Below are positions 8,262 to 17,992 of a DNA stretch of 64,000 nt, piece after piece. The translations under genes and the position numbers were made by a program. The notes under the pieces are model-generated. The model was not told the DNA's origin. It made no database searches and was given only the letters and a program-made list of their open reading frames with translations. Location: the NCBI GenBank assembly GCA_905236715.1, contig CAJOMQ010000012.1, forward strand, positions 19,680 to 83,679, given 5' to 3'. Numbering within the stretch: position 1 is the first letter of the stretch; each line of letters begins with the position of its first letter. The stretch comes from an uncultured Bacilli bacterium. Lineage in GTDB: Bacteria; Bacillota_I; Bacilli_A; RFN20; CAG-826.

Positions 8262-10889
8262 ATGATTAAACTAGATCAAGTCAGTAAGAAATATGATCTT
8301 TCTTCTAACGAATATGTCTTAGCGTTAGATCATATTTCCTTGACACTCCCTGACCGCGGTCTAGTTTTTATTTTGGGTAAATCAGGAAGTGGTAAATCCA
8401 CTTTATTGAATCTCATCGGTGGTTTAGATACTGTCAGTGAAGGCGATATTATTGTTGACGGTAATTATATTAATAAATTAAATGAAAATGCTTTAGCGGA
8501 TTACCGCAATAATTATCTCGGTTTTATTTTCCAAGATTATTTGCTCTTTGATAATCTTACCGTCTTTGAAAATATCAAATTATCGTTATCACTCCAAGAT
8601 AATAACGATGATGCCTTAGTGGATGATTTATTAGAGCAAGTAGATTTAAAAGAATATCGTAATCGTTATCCGAAAAACCTTTCTGGTGGACAAAAACAAA
8701 GAATTGTCATTGCCCGTGGCATTGCTAAAAAGCCAAAAATTTTATTATGTGATGAACCCACTGGTAATTTGGATAGCCAAACCGCAACATCTATTTTGGA
8801 TTTATTAAAAAAGATATCTAAAGATATTCTTGTTGTGGTGGTATCTCACAATCAAGATGATGCATATAAATACGCGGATAGGATTGTGGAAATCGCCGAT
8901 GGTCATATTATTGGTGATCGCGTCAATGAATCTATCCAAAATGATTTTGTTTTAGATAATGGCACCTTATATGTGAATAATCTCCATCATTTAAGCTCAG
9001 AATCATTAGAAGAAATTAATAACCAATTAGAAAAAGGTCAAATTCAGCATCTCGAACCAAAAAGCAAATTATTTGTGCCCAAAAAAGATGATGAAGAAGA
9101 GATGAAAATAGAGGCATTTACACAAAAGAAGATGCCTGTTAATGAAAAAATAAAATTATCTTTCCGTTTTCAAAAGAAGCGTCTTATCTCAACGATTTTA
9201 GTATCTTTATTATGTTCTTTATTAGCGATTATCCTCGGTTTATCAGAAACTTTTGTGACCTTTTCCGCGAAAGAAATCATGCAAAATTCGCTCACCAGTA
9301 GTGATAACGCTGCATTTGTGATGAAAAAAGGTCGCTTTGATGATGAAAATCCCGAAGACATTCGTGATGGTTCTTTAGTTCGTATTAATGATGATGACAT
9401 TGCATCATTTAATAACGCAAATGGAGATGAACCATATTATTTCCTCTCTAATTTTAATCTTCCAATCTCCTTTGATAGATTTGAATTATCAATGGAAATA
9501 TCTATTTCTGATCGCATAAATCTCCGTTATTTCTATTTAGGAGAAACTTATGGAACTTTGTTAACTAATGAGACATTTTTAGATAAAGTCTATCCCAATT
9601 ACAAAGTTCTCGCGGGTGATCTTTACGACAAAGATTATGGAATAGTGATTACTGATTATGTGGCGGATGCGATTCTTTTATATTCCAAATTAAATTATTC
9701 CACCTATGAAGATATCATTGGTCCTTATAAAAATAAGAGTCAAGATTCTGTCGGCTATATTAATGCGATTATTTCCACTGACTATAAGAATAGATACGAT
9801 GATTTAATTTCTTTATTTGAATCTTATCTCAGTGGTGGAGACGTCACTTATAACGATATAGTAGCGTCAGATCAATATTTAGATTTTTATGAAGAAGTAC
9901 GAACTTTTTTAGGCGTTGATTACGCTTTAAGTCCGCATTTTATCGAAGCTTGTCAATCATATGAAGCAAGGAATTATACACGTTTAGATAGAACTATTTT
10001 TAGTCTTGATGGGATTGATATGAATGTCATCATTCCCACTTATTACGCTTATAGCGCAGATGAATATAGTCTAGATTTCCCCATTGAAGAAAAAACTATT
10101 GTCTTTTCATTAAATGAATTCAATACATTACTAAACGCTCATTTTACTCTTGAAGAAATTAATGATTTTGGCATCGACACCGTGCACATGCAAAGAATTG
10201 CCGCGGCTTATGTGGAAGGTGAATTCATCTATGATGATTATGTGAAAATAGTGGTCAAGGACACCAATGATTATCGCGCTTTATTATCTCCTGATTTATT
10301 TATCACATTCCGACAAATTGATACTTTCAATTTTGCTATATATGCGGAAAATACTGCTTCCGCAATGGCGATATATGAAGCGATGAATCAAAGAGCTTTC
10401 TATGCTTTATCAAGTTATGTTTCCGCTGCTATTGCGATTAAAGATGTTGTTAATGTCTTCTCTGATTTCTTTGCTCTAGTGGTTATTGTTTTATTAATTT
10501 CATTAATCTCGTTATTAGTGCTAGTGGCATTATCTAATGTCCGTCAAATGCGGCATAACATCGGGGTTTTAAAAGCTTTAGGAATGAAAGATAATTCCAT
10601 TTCTTCTTTATTTATTTTTCAAATTATATTCATGTCCATTATTTCTATCGCGGGATTTATCGGTGGCATTTTCATATTTAAAGAAATGACCAATGATATT
10701 TTGTTTAAATCATTTATGAATTTCTTAAGAAACCCCGCATTAAAATTTATTGAAATATTAAAATTAAATCCATTCGTTATTACTTCTAATATTTTGATTA
10801 TCTTGGTTGTTTATGGTCTTTCTACTTTGATACCATTATTAATGATGAAAAGGATGAAACCTCTTAATATTATTCGTCGGAGCCATTAA
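8262..10889 (+). CDS. MacB-like ABC transporter: ATPase fused to FtsX-type permease
   Basis: 875 residues. The N-terminal LolD/MacB-like ATPase has GKSGSGKSTL (about 39-48), LSGGQKQR and ILLCDEPTGNLD. A transmembrane helix at about 310-330 leads into an extracytoplasmic domain of roughly 400 residues, then three C-terminal helices of FtsX type (LLISLISLLVLVALSNVRQMR and following). Such proteins are mechanotransmitters for lipoprotein or peptide export. Being 1 nt after the lipoprotein protease and 2 nt before the FNT channel, it is in the same operon. Confidence 0.88.
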   Translation: MIKLDQVSKKYDLSSNEYVLALDHISLTLPDRGLVFILGKSGSGKSTLLNLIGGLDTVSEGDIIVDGNYINKLNENALADYRNNYLGFIFQDYLLFDNLTVFENIKLSLSLQDNNDDALVDDLLEQVDLKEYRNRYPKNLSGGQKQRIVIARGIAKKPKILLCDEPTGNLDSQTATSILDLLKKISKDILVVVVSHNQDDAYKYADRIVEIADGHIIGDRVNESIQNDFVLDNGTLYVNNLHHLSSESLEEINNQLEKGQIQHLEPKSKLFVPKKDDEEEMKIEAFTQKKMPVNEKIKLSFRFQKKRLISTILVSLLCSLLAIILGLSETFVTFSAKEIMQNSLTSSDNAAFVMKKGRFDDENPEDIRDGSLVRINDDDIASFNNANGDEPYYFLSNFNLPISFDRFELSMEISISDRINLRYFYLGETYGTLLTNETFLDKVYPNYKVLAGDLYDKDYGIVITDYVADAILLYSKLNYSTYEDIIGPYKNKSQDSVGYINAIISTDYKNRYDDLISLFESYLSGGDVTYNDIVASDQYLDFYEEVRTFLGVDYALSPHFIEACQSYEARNYTRLDRTIFSLDGIDMNVIIPTYYAYSADEYSLDFPIEEKTIVFSLNEFNTLLNAHFTLEEINDFGIDTVHMQRIAAAYVEGEFIYDDYVKIVVKDTNDYRALLSPDLFITFRQIDTFNFAIYAENTASAMAIYEAMNQRAFYALSSYVSAAIAIKDVVNVFSDFFALVVIVLLISLISLLVLVALSNVRQMRHNIGVLKALGMKDNSISSLFIFQIIFMSIISIAGFIGGIFIFKEMTNDILFKSFMNFLRNPALKFIEILKLNPFVITSNILIILVVYGLSTLIPLLMMKRMKPLNIIRRSH

Positions 10890-10891
10890 TT

Positions 10892-11581
10892 ATGAAAAGA
10901 AGATTAAATGTATTTCTCTATGGTATTTTTGCTGGGACCGCTATTGCGTTAGGCGGCATATTATTCATTTTATGTAATGCTTATATTCCGAGTGAGAATA
11001 ATTATTTCAGTCCGACCTTAGCGGGAGCTTTGTTATTCCCGGTTGGTTTATTATTAGTGTGCTTTTTCAAATTTAATCTTTTTACCGGAAAAATCGGTAT
11101 GGCTTTTCGCAATAAAAAATTAGACAAAAAAGGCCTCAATGTCTGGGAATGGTTAGCCTGGATATTGTTCGGCAACACTATTGGGGCCATGGCGATTGGT
11201 TTTATTATTTATGCTTTTACTTTAATTAATAAAGAATCCGCTTTTTCTACTACGGTATATAGCATTGCTAATTCTCGCAATATGTCTTTTGATTTTGCAG
11301 GTATTTTCCCGATGATTTATAGAAGCATCTTATGTGGTGCTCTCGTTTATATCGCTGTTTATTTCTTTAATAAATTAGATAATACATTTGGCAAAGTAGT
11401 GGGTATTATCGTCCCCATTTCCTTCTTTGTCGTATGTGGTTTTCAACACTGTATCGCTAATATGTTTTATATTGCGACAGGATGTGTATTTACTATCAAT
11501 TCCCTTGTCGGGTTATTGATTTGTATTTTAGGCAATTCTATTGGTGCTTTATTATTAGATTTATTCGTTAAATACGAATAA
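10892..11581 (+). CDS. formate/nitrite transporter (FNT) family channel
   Basis: 229 residues with six predicted helices. The Ala/Gly-rich FYGIFAGTAIALGG start, the central LFGNTIGAMAIGF segment and ILGNSIGALLLDLF near the end match FNT pentameric channels for formate, nitrite or hydrosulfide. Shorter than E. coli FocA (about 285). Formate export would fit an anaerobic fermenter; the substrate is inference. It is the last gene of the protease/MacB run. Confidence 0.85.
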   Translation: MKRRLNVFLYGIFAGTAIALGGILFILCNAYIPSENNYFSPTLAGALLFPVGLLLVCFFKFNLFTGKIGMAFRNKKLDKKGLNVWEWLAWILFGNTIGAMAIGFIIYAFTLINKESAFSTTVYSIANSRNMSFDFAGIFPMIYRSILCGALVYIAVYFFNKLDNTFGKVVGIIVPISFFVVCGFQHCIANMFYIATGCVFTINSLVGLLICILGNSIGALLLDLFVKYE

Positions 11582-11582
11582 G

Positions 11583-11867
11583 TTATTCTTCTTTTTTATC
11601 GTTATTATCTTCTGGTTTTGCCTCTTTAGATTCTTTCTTTTTTTTGGCGAGAAAGATAGAAAGGAAAACAGTATTAATAACAAATAGGGCACCATTTAAA
11701 GCAGCGGTGGGCCAAGTCTTGGTTAATATGCCGTAAATCAAGCACAAAATGGCGCCGCTCGCGTTAATCAAACGGATCATATGGACCTTTTTCATCAAAA
11801 AAGATGCTAATACTAAGGCCATTCCCGCATAGCCCACAATTTCAATAACAATTTTACTCCATTCCAT
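11583..11867 (-). CDS. YgjV-like small membrane protein
   Basis: The ATG at 11867 is 9 nt after GGAGG and gives 94 residues; an upstream in-frame extension to 11951 lacks a ribosome site. Three hydrophobic helices with GYAGMALVLASFLMKK and CLIYGILTKTWPTAALN resemble the YgjV/CBU_0592-like family, function unknown. The C-terminal tail is highly charged (Lys/Glu). Convergent with the FNT gene, with the stop codons 1 nt apart. Confidence 0.65.
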   Translation of the reverse strand: MEWSKIVIEIVGYAGMALVLASFLMKKVHMIRLINASGAILCLIYGILTKTWPTAALNGALFVINTVFLSIFLAKKKKESKEAKPEDNNDKKEE

Positions 11868-12055
11868 GGTTGATTGCCTCCAATAATTCCCTTTTATCTT
11901 AATCATTTTTTGGTTTCTAATCATTGTTTTTTTCACTTTTGAGATAGCCAATTTCCCAAATGTTGGGGATTTACCGATAATTTTTTAAATTTTTTGTTGT
12001 TTTTTCGCGTGTGTATATTAAAATAACTATTGTATTTAGGAGGGATATCGTATCC

Positions 12056-13300
12056 ATGAAAAAACGTAAAGCCAAAAAATCTGTCGTTGCCCTTGGTATT
12101 TTCACCTTATGTGTGTTAGTTTTATGGGCATTTTTCTATGTGGCAATTTCCTGTGGTTTAGCGGGCGAAAGTTTCTTAGCTAAACACTTAGGCGTCTTAC
12201 AAACCGTTCCTGATTTCGAAGTTAAAGCCGGACCATCTGTCTTCTTCCTTATCTCTGGTTTGATCCTTGTTGCCGCATTAGTCTTATCAATCGTTATTTC
12301 CGCAAAGAAGAAAAGAGGCATCGTGTGGTTTGGATTTGCCGCATTAGCCATTGCTACATTTGCTACTAACGAATTGTTCGCTAACATGACCAGAAGTGAT
12401 GTGAACTTAGGTTATGTTGAATTATTAAGCTGGACTGAATATCCAAGTACAGTCTTATCCTCATTCGGCGTTGCCGCTACTTCTTTATTAGCGTTAGTTA
12501 TTTCTATCGTCTTCTTCGTTGTTGCCGCTTTAGATGCTTGCAACAAATTAGAACCAAAACAAGAAGGCCTTTCTGAAGAAGAATTAGCCAAACAACAACA
12601 AGAACTCGAAGAAACCATTCGTCGTATTGTCAAAGAAGAAATCGAAAAGAGACCTGAAGTCATTCAAAATTTCTATGGTGTTCGTCCACAAGAATTAATC
12701 AATAACGAAGACGTTGCTCAAGAAGTTAAAGAAGAACCTAAAGAACAACCCAAAGAAGAACCCAAAGAAGAACCAAAACCAGAGCCACAACCAGAACCAC
12801 AACCCGAACCAGTTGTTGCTCCAGTGGAAGAATCCGCGGAAGAAAAAGCCAAAATCATTCGTATTCCATTTGATGAAAGATTAGTGGCCGCGGAAAAAGA
12901 CTTAAAAGATAATTACAACGAATTAAAGAATGAAATTCTTGCTTATGGTGTCAAATCTCGTATTTCCAATTCTGGCGATACATTCCGTTTACATCGTAAA
13001 GCATTCGTCAAGATTACCATTGCTGGTAAAGGCTTAAAATTATACTTCGCCTTAAATCCTGCTGATTATGCAGAATCAACCATTCCTGTCATCGATGCTT
13101 CTGATAAGAACATCTATGAAGAAACTCCATTAGCCTTCAAAGTTAAATCTAACCTTTCTGTCAAGAGAGCCAAACAATTAATCGCTGATGTGATGGCCAC
13201 AGAAAATTTAACCAAAGAAGAACCCCAAAATACTGACTGGGTCAAACAAGTCAGAAAAGATTTAAGAGAAGAAAAGAAAGCCGAAAAAGAAGGCAAATAA
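12056..13300 (+). CDS. membrane protein with Pro/Glu-rich linker and conserved C-terminal domain, unknown function
   Basis: The start at 12056 (MKKRKAKKS) follows AGGAGGG; a longer frame from 12011 is unsupported. 414 residues: four transmembrane helices (about 10-165), a predicted coiled coil (about 175-215), an EPKEEP/PEPQPEP repeat linker (about 225-265), and a folded C-terminal domain (about 275-400) with a GKGLKLYFALNP strand. I do not recognise the family with certainty; the C-terminal domain vaguely resembles DUF5655-like folds. The linker suggests a flexible connection of a membrane anchor to a cytoplasmic module. Confidence 0.7.
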   Translation: MKKRKAKKSVVALGIFTLCVLVLWAFFYVAISCGLAGESFLAKHLGVLQTVPDFEVKAGPSVFFLISGLILVAALVLSIVISAKKKRGIVWFGFAALAIATFATNELFANMTRSDVNLGYVELLSWTEYPSTVLSSFGVAATSLLALVISIVFFVVAALDACNKLEPKQEGLSEEELAKQQQELEETIRRIVKEEIEKRPEVIQNFYGVRPQELINNEDVAQEVKEEPKEQPKEEPKEEPKPEPQPEPQPEPVVAPVEESAEEKAKIIRIPFDERLVAAEKDLKDNYNELKNEILAYGVKSRISNSGDTFRLHRKAFVKITIAGKGLKLYFALNPADYAESTIPVIDASDKNIYEETPLAFKVKSNLSVKRAKQLIADVMATENLTKEEPQNTDWVKQVRKDLREEKKAEKEGK

Positions 13301-13323
13301 TTCTCCTAGATTATTGAAAAACT

Positions 13324-13350
13324 AAGGTATGCATTGCATACCTTTTTTTT
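13324..13350 (+). terminator. intrinsic terminator
   Basis: AAGGTATGCATTGCATACCTT hairpin followed by a run of T residues, 24 nt after the preceding stop codon. Confidence 0.9.
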
Positions 13351-13433
13351 ATCCGCGCGTGTAATCATTTACATAGAGGAATTTTTTTGCTAATATCCTA
13401 ATCACTGAGACAAAGAAAGGAAGTGGTGGCAAG

Positions 13434-14471
13434 ATGGATATTCCTGAGCCTATATCGTGGCTTATCATTGGAATTTGTGTGCTTTTTCATTTTTTCTTCT
13501 CTGCTAGTGAAACTGCTCTATCTTGCTGCAACCGATTCAAAATGCAAGTCCAAGCGGATGATGGAAGTCATGCCGCTAAACTTGTCATCAAAGTTTTAGA
13601 TAAATTCGATCGCACTTTAACAACAGTGCTCATCGGAAGTAATATTGTTGCTATTTCCGCCTCCGCTGTTTCGACAGTCCTCTTTTTAGCATATTTCCAA
13701 AATATCATTCCTGACTTTGCTGTTTCTTTAATTTCTTCTATTACGATTACATTAATTATTTATGCCATTGGTGATGCTTTACCAAAAACGATTGCTAGAG
13801 CGATCCCCGATACATTATCCAAAATAGTTATTTATCCCATTTATGGTTTATTATGGTTTTTCACTTATATCATACCGATTACTTTATTATTTGAATTATT
13901 AACCAAAGCGATTGATAAGGTTTTCAAAGTGAAAAAAGGCAGCGACCTCACGGAAGAAGATTTTGAAAATACGATTGATCGCGTGACTGATGAAGGGGTA
14001 TTAGAAGAAGAACAAGCGGAAATTATTCAATCCGCTTTAGAATTTGCGGACACCAACGTGAAAGAAGTATTAACACCAAGGGAAAAAATATTCGCTGTTG
14101 ATATCAATGGCCTCACGCACGATAAATTAAAAGATATATTAATGAACACGAATTATTCCCGTATCCCCATCTATGATGGTGATTTTGATCATTTCATTGG
14201 TGTTTTATATATTAAAAATTATTTCCGGGCGATTGAAGAAAGAAGTAATGCTTCCATTAGGAAGATGTTACAAAAGCCATATTTCATTTCCCCAAACGTC
14301 ATGATTGATGATTTATTTAACGGCTTTAAAAAGCATCATACCCACCTCGCTTTAGTGCGTGATAAAAATCATCACATCATCGGTATGGTGACCATGGAAG
14401 ATGTTTTAGAAGAAGTGGTGAGCGATATTGCCGAACCAGCGAATATGAAAGGAAAAAAGAACAATGAATAG
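13434..14471 (+). CDS. CNNM/CorC-type protein (DUF21 plus CBS pair)
   Basis: 345 residues. An N-terminal DUF21 membrane domain (three or four helices to about 160) is followed by two CBS domains (about 200-335, with MTMEDVLEEVVSDI). It lacks the C-terminal CorC_HlyC domain that its downstream paralogue has. These proteins are linked to magnesium or divalent-cation efflux. The gene overlaps its paralogue by 8 nt, suggesting a heterodimer. Confidence 0.87.
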   Translation: MDIPEPISWLIIGICVLFHFFFSASETALSCCNRFKMQVQADDGSHAAKLVIKVLDKFDRTLTTVLIGSNIVAISASAVSTVLFLAYFQNIIPDFAVSLISSITITLIIYAIGDALPKTIARAIPDTLSKIVIYPIYGLLWFFTYIIPITLLFELLTKAIDKVFKVKKGSDLTEEDFENTIDRVTDEGVLEEEQAEIIQSALEFADTNVKEVLTPREKIFAVDINGLTHDKLKDILMNTNYSRIPIYDGDFDHFIGVLYIKNYFRAIEERSNASIRKMLQKPYFISPNVMIDDLFNGFKKHHTHLALVRDKNHHIIGMVTMEDVLEEVVSDIAEPANMKGKKNNE

Positions 14472-15759
14472 GCCTGATTTGTGGTGGGTATATTTAATCG
14501 TGGCTATCGTATGTGCGATTATATCGGCCTTTTGTTCCGCGGCGGATTTAGTTTATGGTGTGGTGGACCAAGATAAATTAGCCCTAGAGGCTCAAAAAGG
14601 CGATAAAAAAGCCGAAAAGGCGCTGAAAATCGCTCAAGACTACGAATTATCCATTTCTTCCATTTTATTCGGTAATAACGTCGTAAATGTGATTGCTTCT
14701 TCTATGCTCGCTTTAGTGGCGATGTCTTGGATATTCTACGATGGTCGTGATTTTGGTCAATCTCTCATCGTGGAAGCGATATTTACTGTGATATTAATTG
14801 TGTTCTGTGAATTCTTACCCAAAGCTATCGCTAAGAGATTTAATTATCAATTAGCCAAATCTTTTGTTGGCTTTGTCACCGTGATTAAATTCTTGCCCAC
14901 AATTATTATTGTGTGGCCGATTTCTAAATTATTTAAATTAATTGGTAAATTATTCCAAAAACAATCTAAAGAAGAAGATAAAATCGATGAAGATGTCTTA
15001 GAAGAAATGGTGGACACCATGGAAGAAGAAGACAAATTAGAAGAAGGGGAAGCCGAAATGGTCAGATCCGCTTTAGATTTAAATGATATTCAAGCTTTTG
15101 AAATCATGACTCCCCGTGTGGATGTTTTTGCGATTAATGTGGAAGATGATGTTGAAGAAATCTTAGAAGATGAAGAAATATATAAACATTCTCGTATCCC
15201 CGTATATGAAGAAACCATTGATAACATTATTGGTATCTTACCCATTAAATCCCTTTTAAAAGCGGTTCTTAAAGGCGGCAGAATTGATATTAAATCGCTC
15301 TGCTATAAGCCTTTATTTATTCCCCGTAATCACCAAGTATTAGATTTGTTATCCGAATTTAAAACTTCGAAAATCCACATCGCTGTTATCGTTGATGAAT
15401 ATGGTGGTACCGAAGGTATTATCACCATGGAAGATGTTTTAGAAGAAATTGTCGGTGATATTTTTGATGAAACGGACGATATTGAAGAAGAAGTCGTGGA
15501 GAAGGATGAAAACACCTATATTATCGATGGTTCGATGAATATTGATGATTTCTTTGAATTAATTGATTTCCACGATGAAGAATTTGAAACCGATTATTCC
15601 ACGGTCGCGGGATTATGCCAAGAAATATTAGACCGTTTCGCTAAAGTCGGTGATGTCTTTAATTTCTATCATTATCAAATGAAAGTCTTAGAAGCGGATG
15701 AATTTACTGTCGAGAAAGTACAGGTAAAAAATCTTTTACCAGACAATAAAGAAGAATAA
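14464..15759 (+). CDS. HlyC/CorC family transporter (DUF21-CBS-CorC_HlyC)
   Basis: 431 residues in the full order: DUF21 helices (to about 165), a CBS pair (about 205-345, EIMTPRVDVFAI and ITMEDVLEEIVGDIFDE), then a CorC_HlyC domain (about 350-430). Predicted magnesium-associated membrane transporter. Coupled to the upstream shortened paralogue by overlap and followed closely by a single-helix membrane protein. Confidence 0.9.
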   Translation: MNRPDLWWVYLIVAIVCAIISAFCSAADLVYGVVDQDKLALEAQKGDKKAEKALKIAQDYELSISSILFGNNVVNVIASSMLALVAMSWIFYDGRDFGQSLIVEAIFTVILIVFCEFLPKAIAKRFNYQLAKSFVGFVTVIKFLPTIIIVWPISKLFKLIGKLFQKQSKEEDKIDEDVLEEMVDTMEEEDKLEEGEAEMVRSALDLNDIQAFEIMTPRVDVFAINVEDDVEEILEDEEIYKHSRIPVYEETIDNIIGILPIKSLLKAVLKGGRIDIKSLCYKPLFIPRNHQVLDLLSEFKTSKIHIAVIVDEYGGTEGIITMEDVLEEIVGDIFDETDDIEEEVVEKDENTYIIDGSMNIDDFFELIDFHDEEFETDYSTVAGLCQEILDRFAKVGDVFNFYHYQMKVLEADEFTVEKVQVKNLLPDNKEE

Positions 15760-15768
15760 TATAGTTGT

Positions 15769-15966
15769 ATGCTTTATAAGAACACCAAATTAGAAGAAAG
15801 AAGCGATCAAGAACCCAAATTTGATCCCAAAAATAAAACCGATCGAAAAATCATGTGGATGGTGATTATTTCGGTTTCTGTTTTAGTGGTGCTTATCGCT
15901 GGATTAATTACTATTTATTATCTATTCTTCCACGGTGGTTCCGGTGGTTCTTCTATTATTGAATAA
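15769..15966 (+). CDS. small single-pass membrane protein, unknown function
   Basis: 65 residues: a charged N-terminus (about 28 residues), one transmembrane helix (VIISVSVLVVLIAGLITIYYLFF), then a Gly/Ser-rich external tail. It lies 9 nt after the CorC gene and ends at a terminator, so it is the last gene of that operon and may be an accessory subunit. No family recognised. Confidence 0.6.
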   Translation: MLYKNTKLEERSDQEPKFDPKNKTDRKIMWMVIISVSVLVVLIAGLITIYYLFFHGGSGGSSIIE

Positions 15967-15970
15967 TAGA

Positions 15971-15999
15971 AAACAAGAGGTTATTTCCTCTTGTTTTTA
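15971..15999 (+). terminator. terminator between convergent genes
   Basis: A 10-bp stem, AAACAAGAGG/CCTCTTGTTT, with T-rich flanks. It terminates the plus-strand operon and lies across the 3' end of the minus-strand guanylate kinase gene. Confidence 0.85.
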
Positions 16000-16538
16000 T
16001 TTTTCTTCATGATGGCTTCTTTATAGATTTTATAAATCAAATCGGCGACTTCTTCGACATTGAATATTTCCGTATTGATGTGATAATCCACAATCGGAAG
16101 AAGTTCTTTGACGAAAGCTTTTTTATCGTGCTCTATACGCGATGTCGCCGCTTCGATGGGGTCACCTCTTTCTAACATTCTTTTAAATCTTGTTTCTTCA
16201 CTGGAATCAAGGAAGAAAGTGATGATGTTAGGATCATGTAAAGAAATATACGCTCTTAATCCAGCAGGGTCGATAACCACACATTTATCAGGAGCAATTT
16301 GCGCTTTGGTGGAACCATAACGATGTCCGTTATAAGTGGTGAATTCGACAAATTCATCATTTTCAATCATCTTTTGAAATTTTTCTTCGTTGACAAAGAA
16401 ATAGTCGCGACCATCGATTTCGTTTTGGCGCATTCCTCTTGTGGTCGTGGTGATGACTTTGGTAATGCCGTATTTAGTGGCTAATACCTTTGCCGCTTCT
16501 GTTTTTCCTGATGCACTGGCCCCCGCGAGAACTATCAT
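15981..16538 (-). CDS. gmk: guanylate kinase
   Basis: 185 residues. P-loop GASASGKTEAAK (residues 5-16), the TTTRGMRQNEIDGRDYFFV GMP-binding segment (about 32-50) and EFTTYNGHRYGS (about 64-75) match guanylate kinase, which phosphorylates GMP to GDP. Monocistronic and convergent with the CorC operon. The Lys/Asn-rich tail is lineage-specific. The family P-loop is usually GPSGxGK; here it is GASASGK. Confidence 0.87.
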   Translation of the reverse strand: MIVLAGASASGKTEAAKVLATKYGITKVITTTTRGMRQNEIDGRDYFFVNEEKFQKMIENDEFVEFTTYNGHRYGSTKAQIAPDKCVVIDPAGLRAYISLHDPNIITFFLDSSEETRFKRMLERGDPIEAATSRIEHDKKAFVKELLPIVDYHINTEIFNVEEVADLIYKIYKEAIMKKNKNKRK

Positions 16539-16736
16539 AATATGGAATCATTATAAAATTGAAATTCTAGCAATAGTTAGAATTTTTTTATTTATGTGCG
16601 GACAAAGAGAAAAAAAGCCCCGATAAAAACGAAATTTTCACAAAAAAATAAAAAAATAAAAAAATTTTTGGTAAATTTGCCATTTTCTTCCCTATGTGAT
16701 TAATGAAGGGAATTTTTTATCCCGAAAGGAGAATCT

Positions 16737-17039
16737 ATGGACAATCGTTTAGAAGAGAAGATGCTATTGATTGTAAATAATTATTTTGCCGCGCGACGAT
16801 TACTATCTGATAACCGTGAAATGAGTGATGATAATTTCTCAATTCTTTGTTCTTATGTCAATAATGTCCGCAAAGCATTTAACACTTTGAATGATGAAGA
16901 GAAAATATTTCTCAATAATGAATATTTCTTTCAAGCTCCACTTGACTGGTGGAAGAAGATATGGAACCAAGAAAAATATCAAAAGATGAAAGAAGTGACT
17001 TTAAATCATTTTTTAGGAGCGTTTTATGTCCGTTATTAA
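16737..17039 (+). CDS. conserved small protein opening the Tad-like operon, unknown function
   Basis: 100 residues, helical, with FFQAPLDWWKKIW and a HFLGAFY tail. It weakly recalls short sigma-region-4-like regulators of Mollicutes and phage, but no helix-turn-helix can be shown by eye. GAAAGGAG precedes the ATG. It overlaps the next gene by 14 nt and begins a seven-junction polycistron, so it could be a regulator or cytoplasmic accessory of the pilus system. Confidence 0.55.
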   Translation: MDNRLEEKMLLIVNNYFAARRLLSDNREMSDDNFSILCSYVNNVRKAFNTLNDEEKIFLNNEYFFQAPLDWWKKIWNQEKYQKMKEVTLNHFLGAFYVRY

Positions 17040-17988
17040 ATTTATCTTATTCCTCTTTCTTTATCTATTTGGGCAGGTTCCTTATTATGCCGAATCAACT
17101 TTAACTATTTCCACTGATAAATTTGGGCCTTTCGCGGTTTATCAACCCGATACTCAGCTTACCCTTAATCTATATTCTTCCGAAAGAAGAACGATGATTG
17201 TTAAATTTGTCTGTGGGCCATCCAAAGATGATTTAAGGTCACTATATACTAGTAAAACTCTTACTTTCCGCGGCAGTTATCAGACATCAATCAGAATTCC
17301 CACCTATTTCTATATGGGTTATAAAGGTTTATATTGTCGCATTGATTTAAATAAAACCAGTGGCGAATCATTTATGAGTATGGATTTTCATATCTATCCT
17401 TTAACTGCGGGGGCCAATATTGATGTATCTAAATATTATGAAACTGGCTTTTCCGTTAATAATGTCGCTTATCAAATTACCAATAATGTCTTTTATAATT
17501 TTGCAGAAACTTTTTCCTTTACTGATTATCAGGATTATTTCTCTATTGATACATATCATCGTATCTCTTTATCGGATGTTTCCTTTTCTTCTAATTTAAG
17601 AGATAACTTAACATATTCTTCCGCGGAAATGACTTTTTACGATGTAAATAATATTTTTCCCTACCTCGACCATGATGAGAATAAATATATCCATATACCT
17701 TTAACGATAACTGGTCGTAGCAAGAGTTATTTTGCCTTTAAAAATTATATGTATGTGGATCCCAAAACTTTGCAGATGTCGACGACATATCGGGAAGGAT
17801 TTACACAAACACGTTATTTTTATCTACCCGTTAATCACAAACAAGACTTGTTAGAAGAATATTTTTATATTCAGGTATTAGATGCTGGCGTTGGTAAAAC
17901 TAACATTACTTTCCCCGTGCAATATCTTGGTACCACCAATATCATCGGGCCTTGCTCTAATAGTGATTATTGTATTGTCGGAGGCTAA
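17026..17988 (+). CDS. exported protein of the Tad-like operon, unknown family
   Basis: 320 residues. An N-terminal signal peptide (SVIKFILFLFLYLFGQVPYYAE) without lipobox Cys is followed by a beta-rich extracellular region. AGGAG precedes the ATG. A C-terminal GTTNIIGPCSNSDYCIVGG has two Cys that may form a disulfide. Its position before the pilin-like and ATPase genes suggests a surface or assembly component. No database family is recognised. Confidence 0.6.
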   Translation: MSVIKFILFLFLYLFGQVPYYAESTLTISTDKFGPFAVYQPDTQLTLNLYSSERRTMIVKFVCGPSKDDLRSLYTSKTLTFRGSYQTSIRIPTYFYMGYKGLYCRIDLNKTSGESFMSMDFHIYPLTAGANIDVSKYYETGFSVNNVAYQITNNVFYNFAETFSFTDYQDYFSIDTYHRISLSDVSFSSNLRDNLTYSSAEMTFYDVNNIFPYLDHDENKYIHIPLTITGRSKSYFAFKNYMYVDPKTLQMSTTYREGFTQTRYFYLPVNHKQDLLEEYFYIQVLDAGVGKTNITFPVQYLGTTNIIGPCSNSDYCIVGG

Positions 17989-17992
17989 TCAT

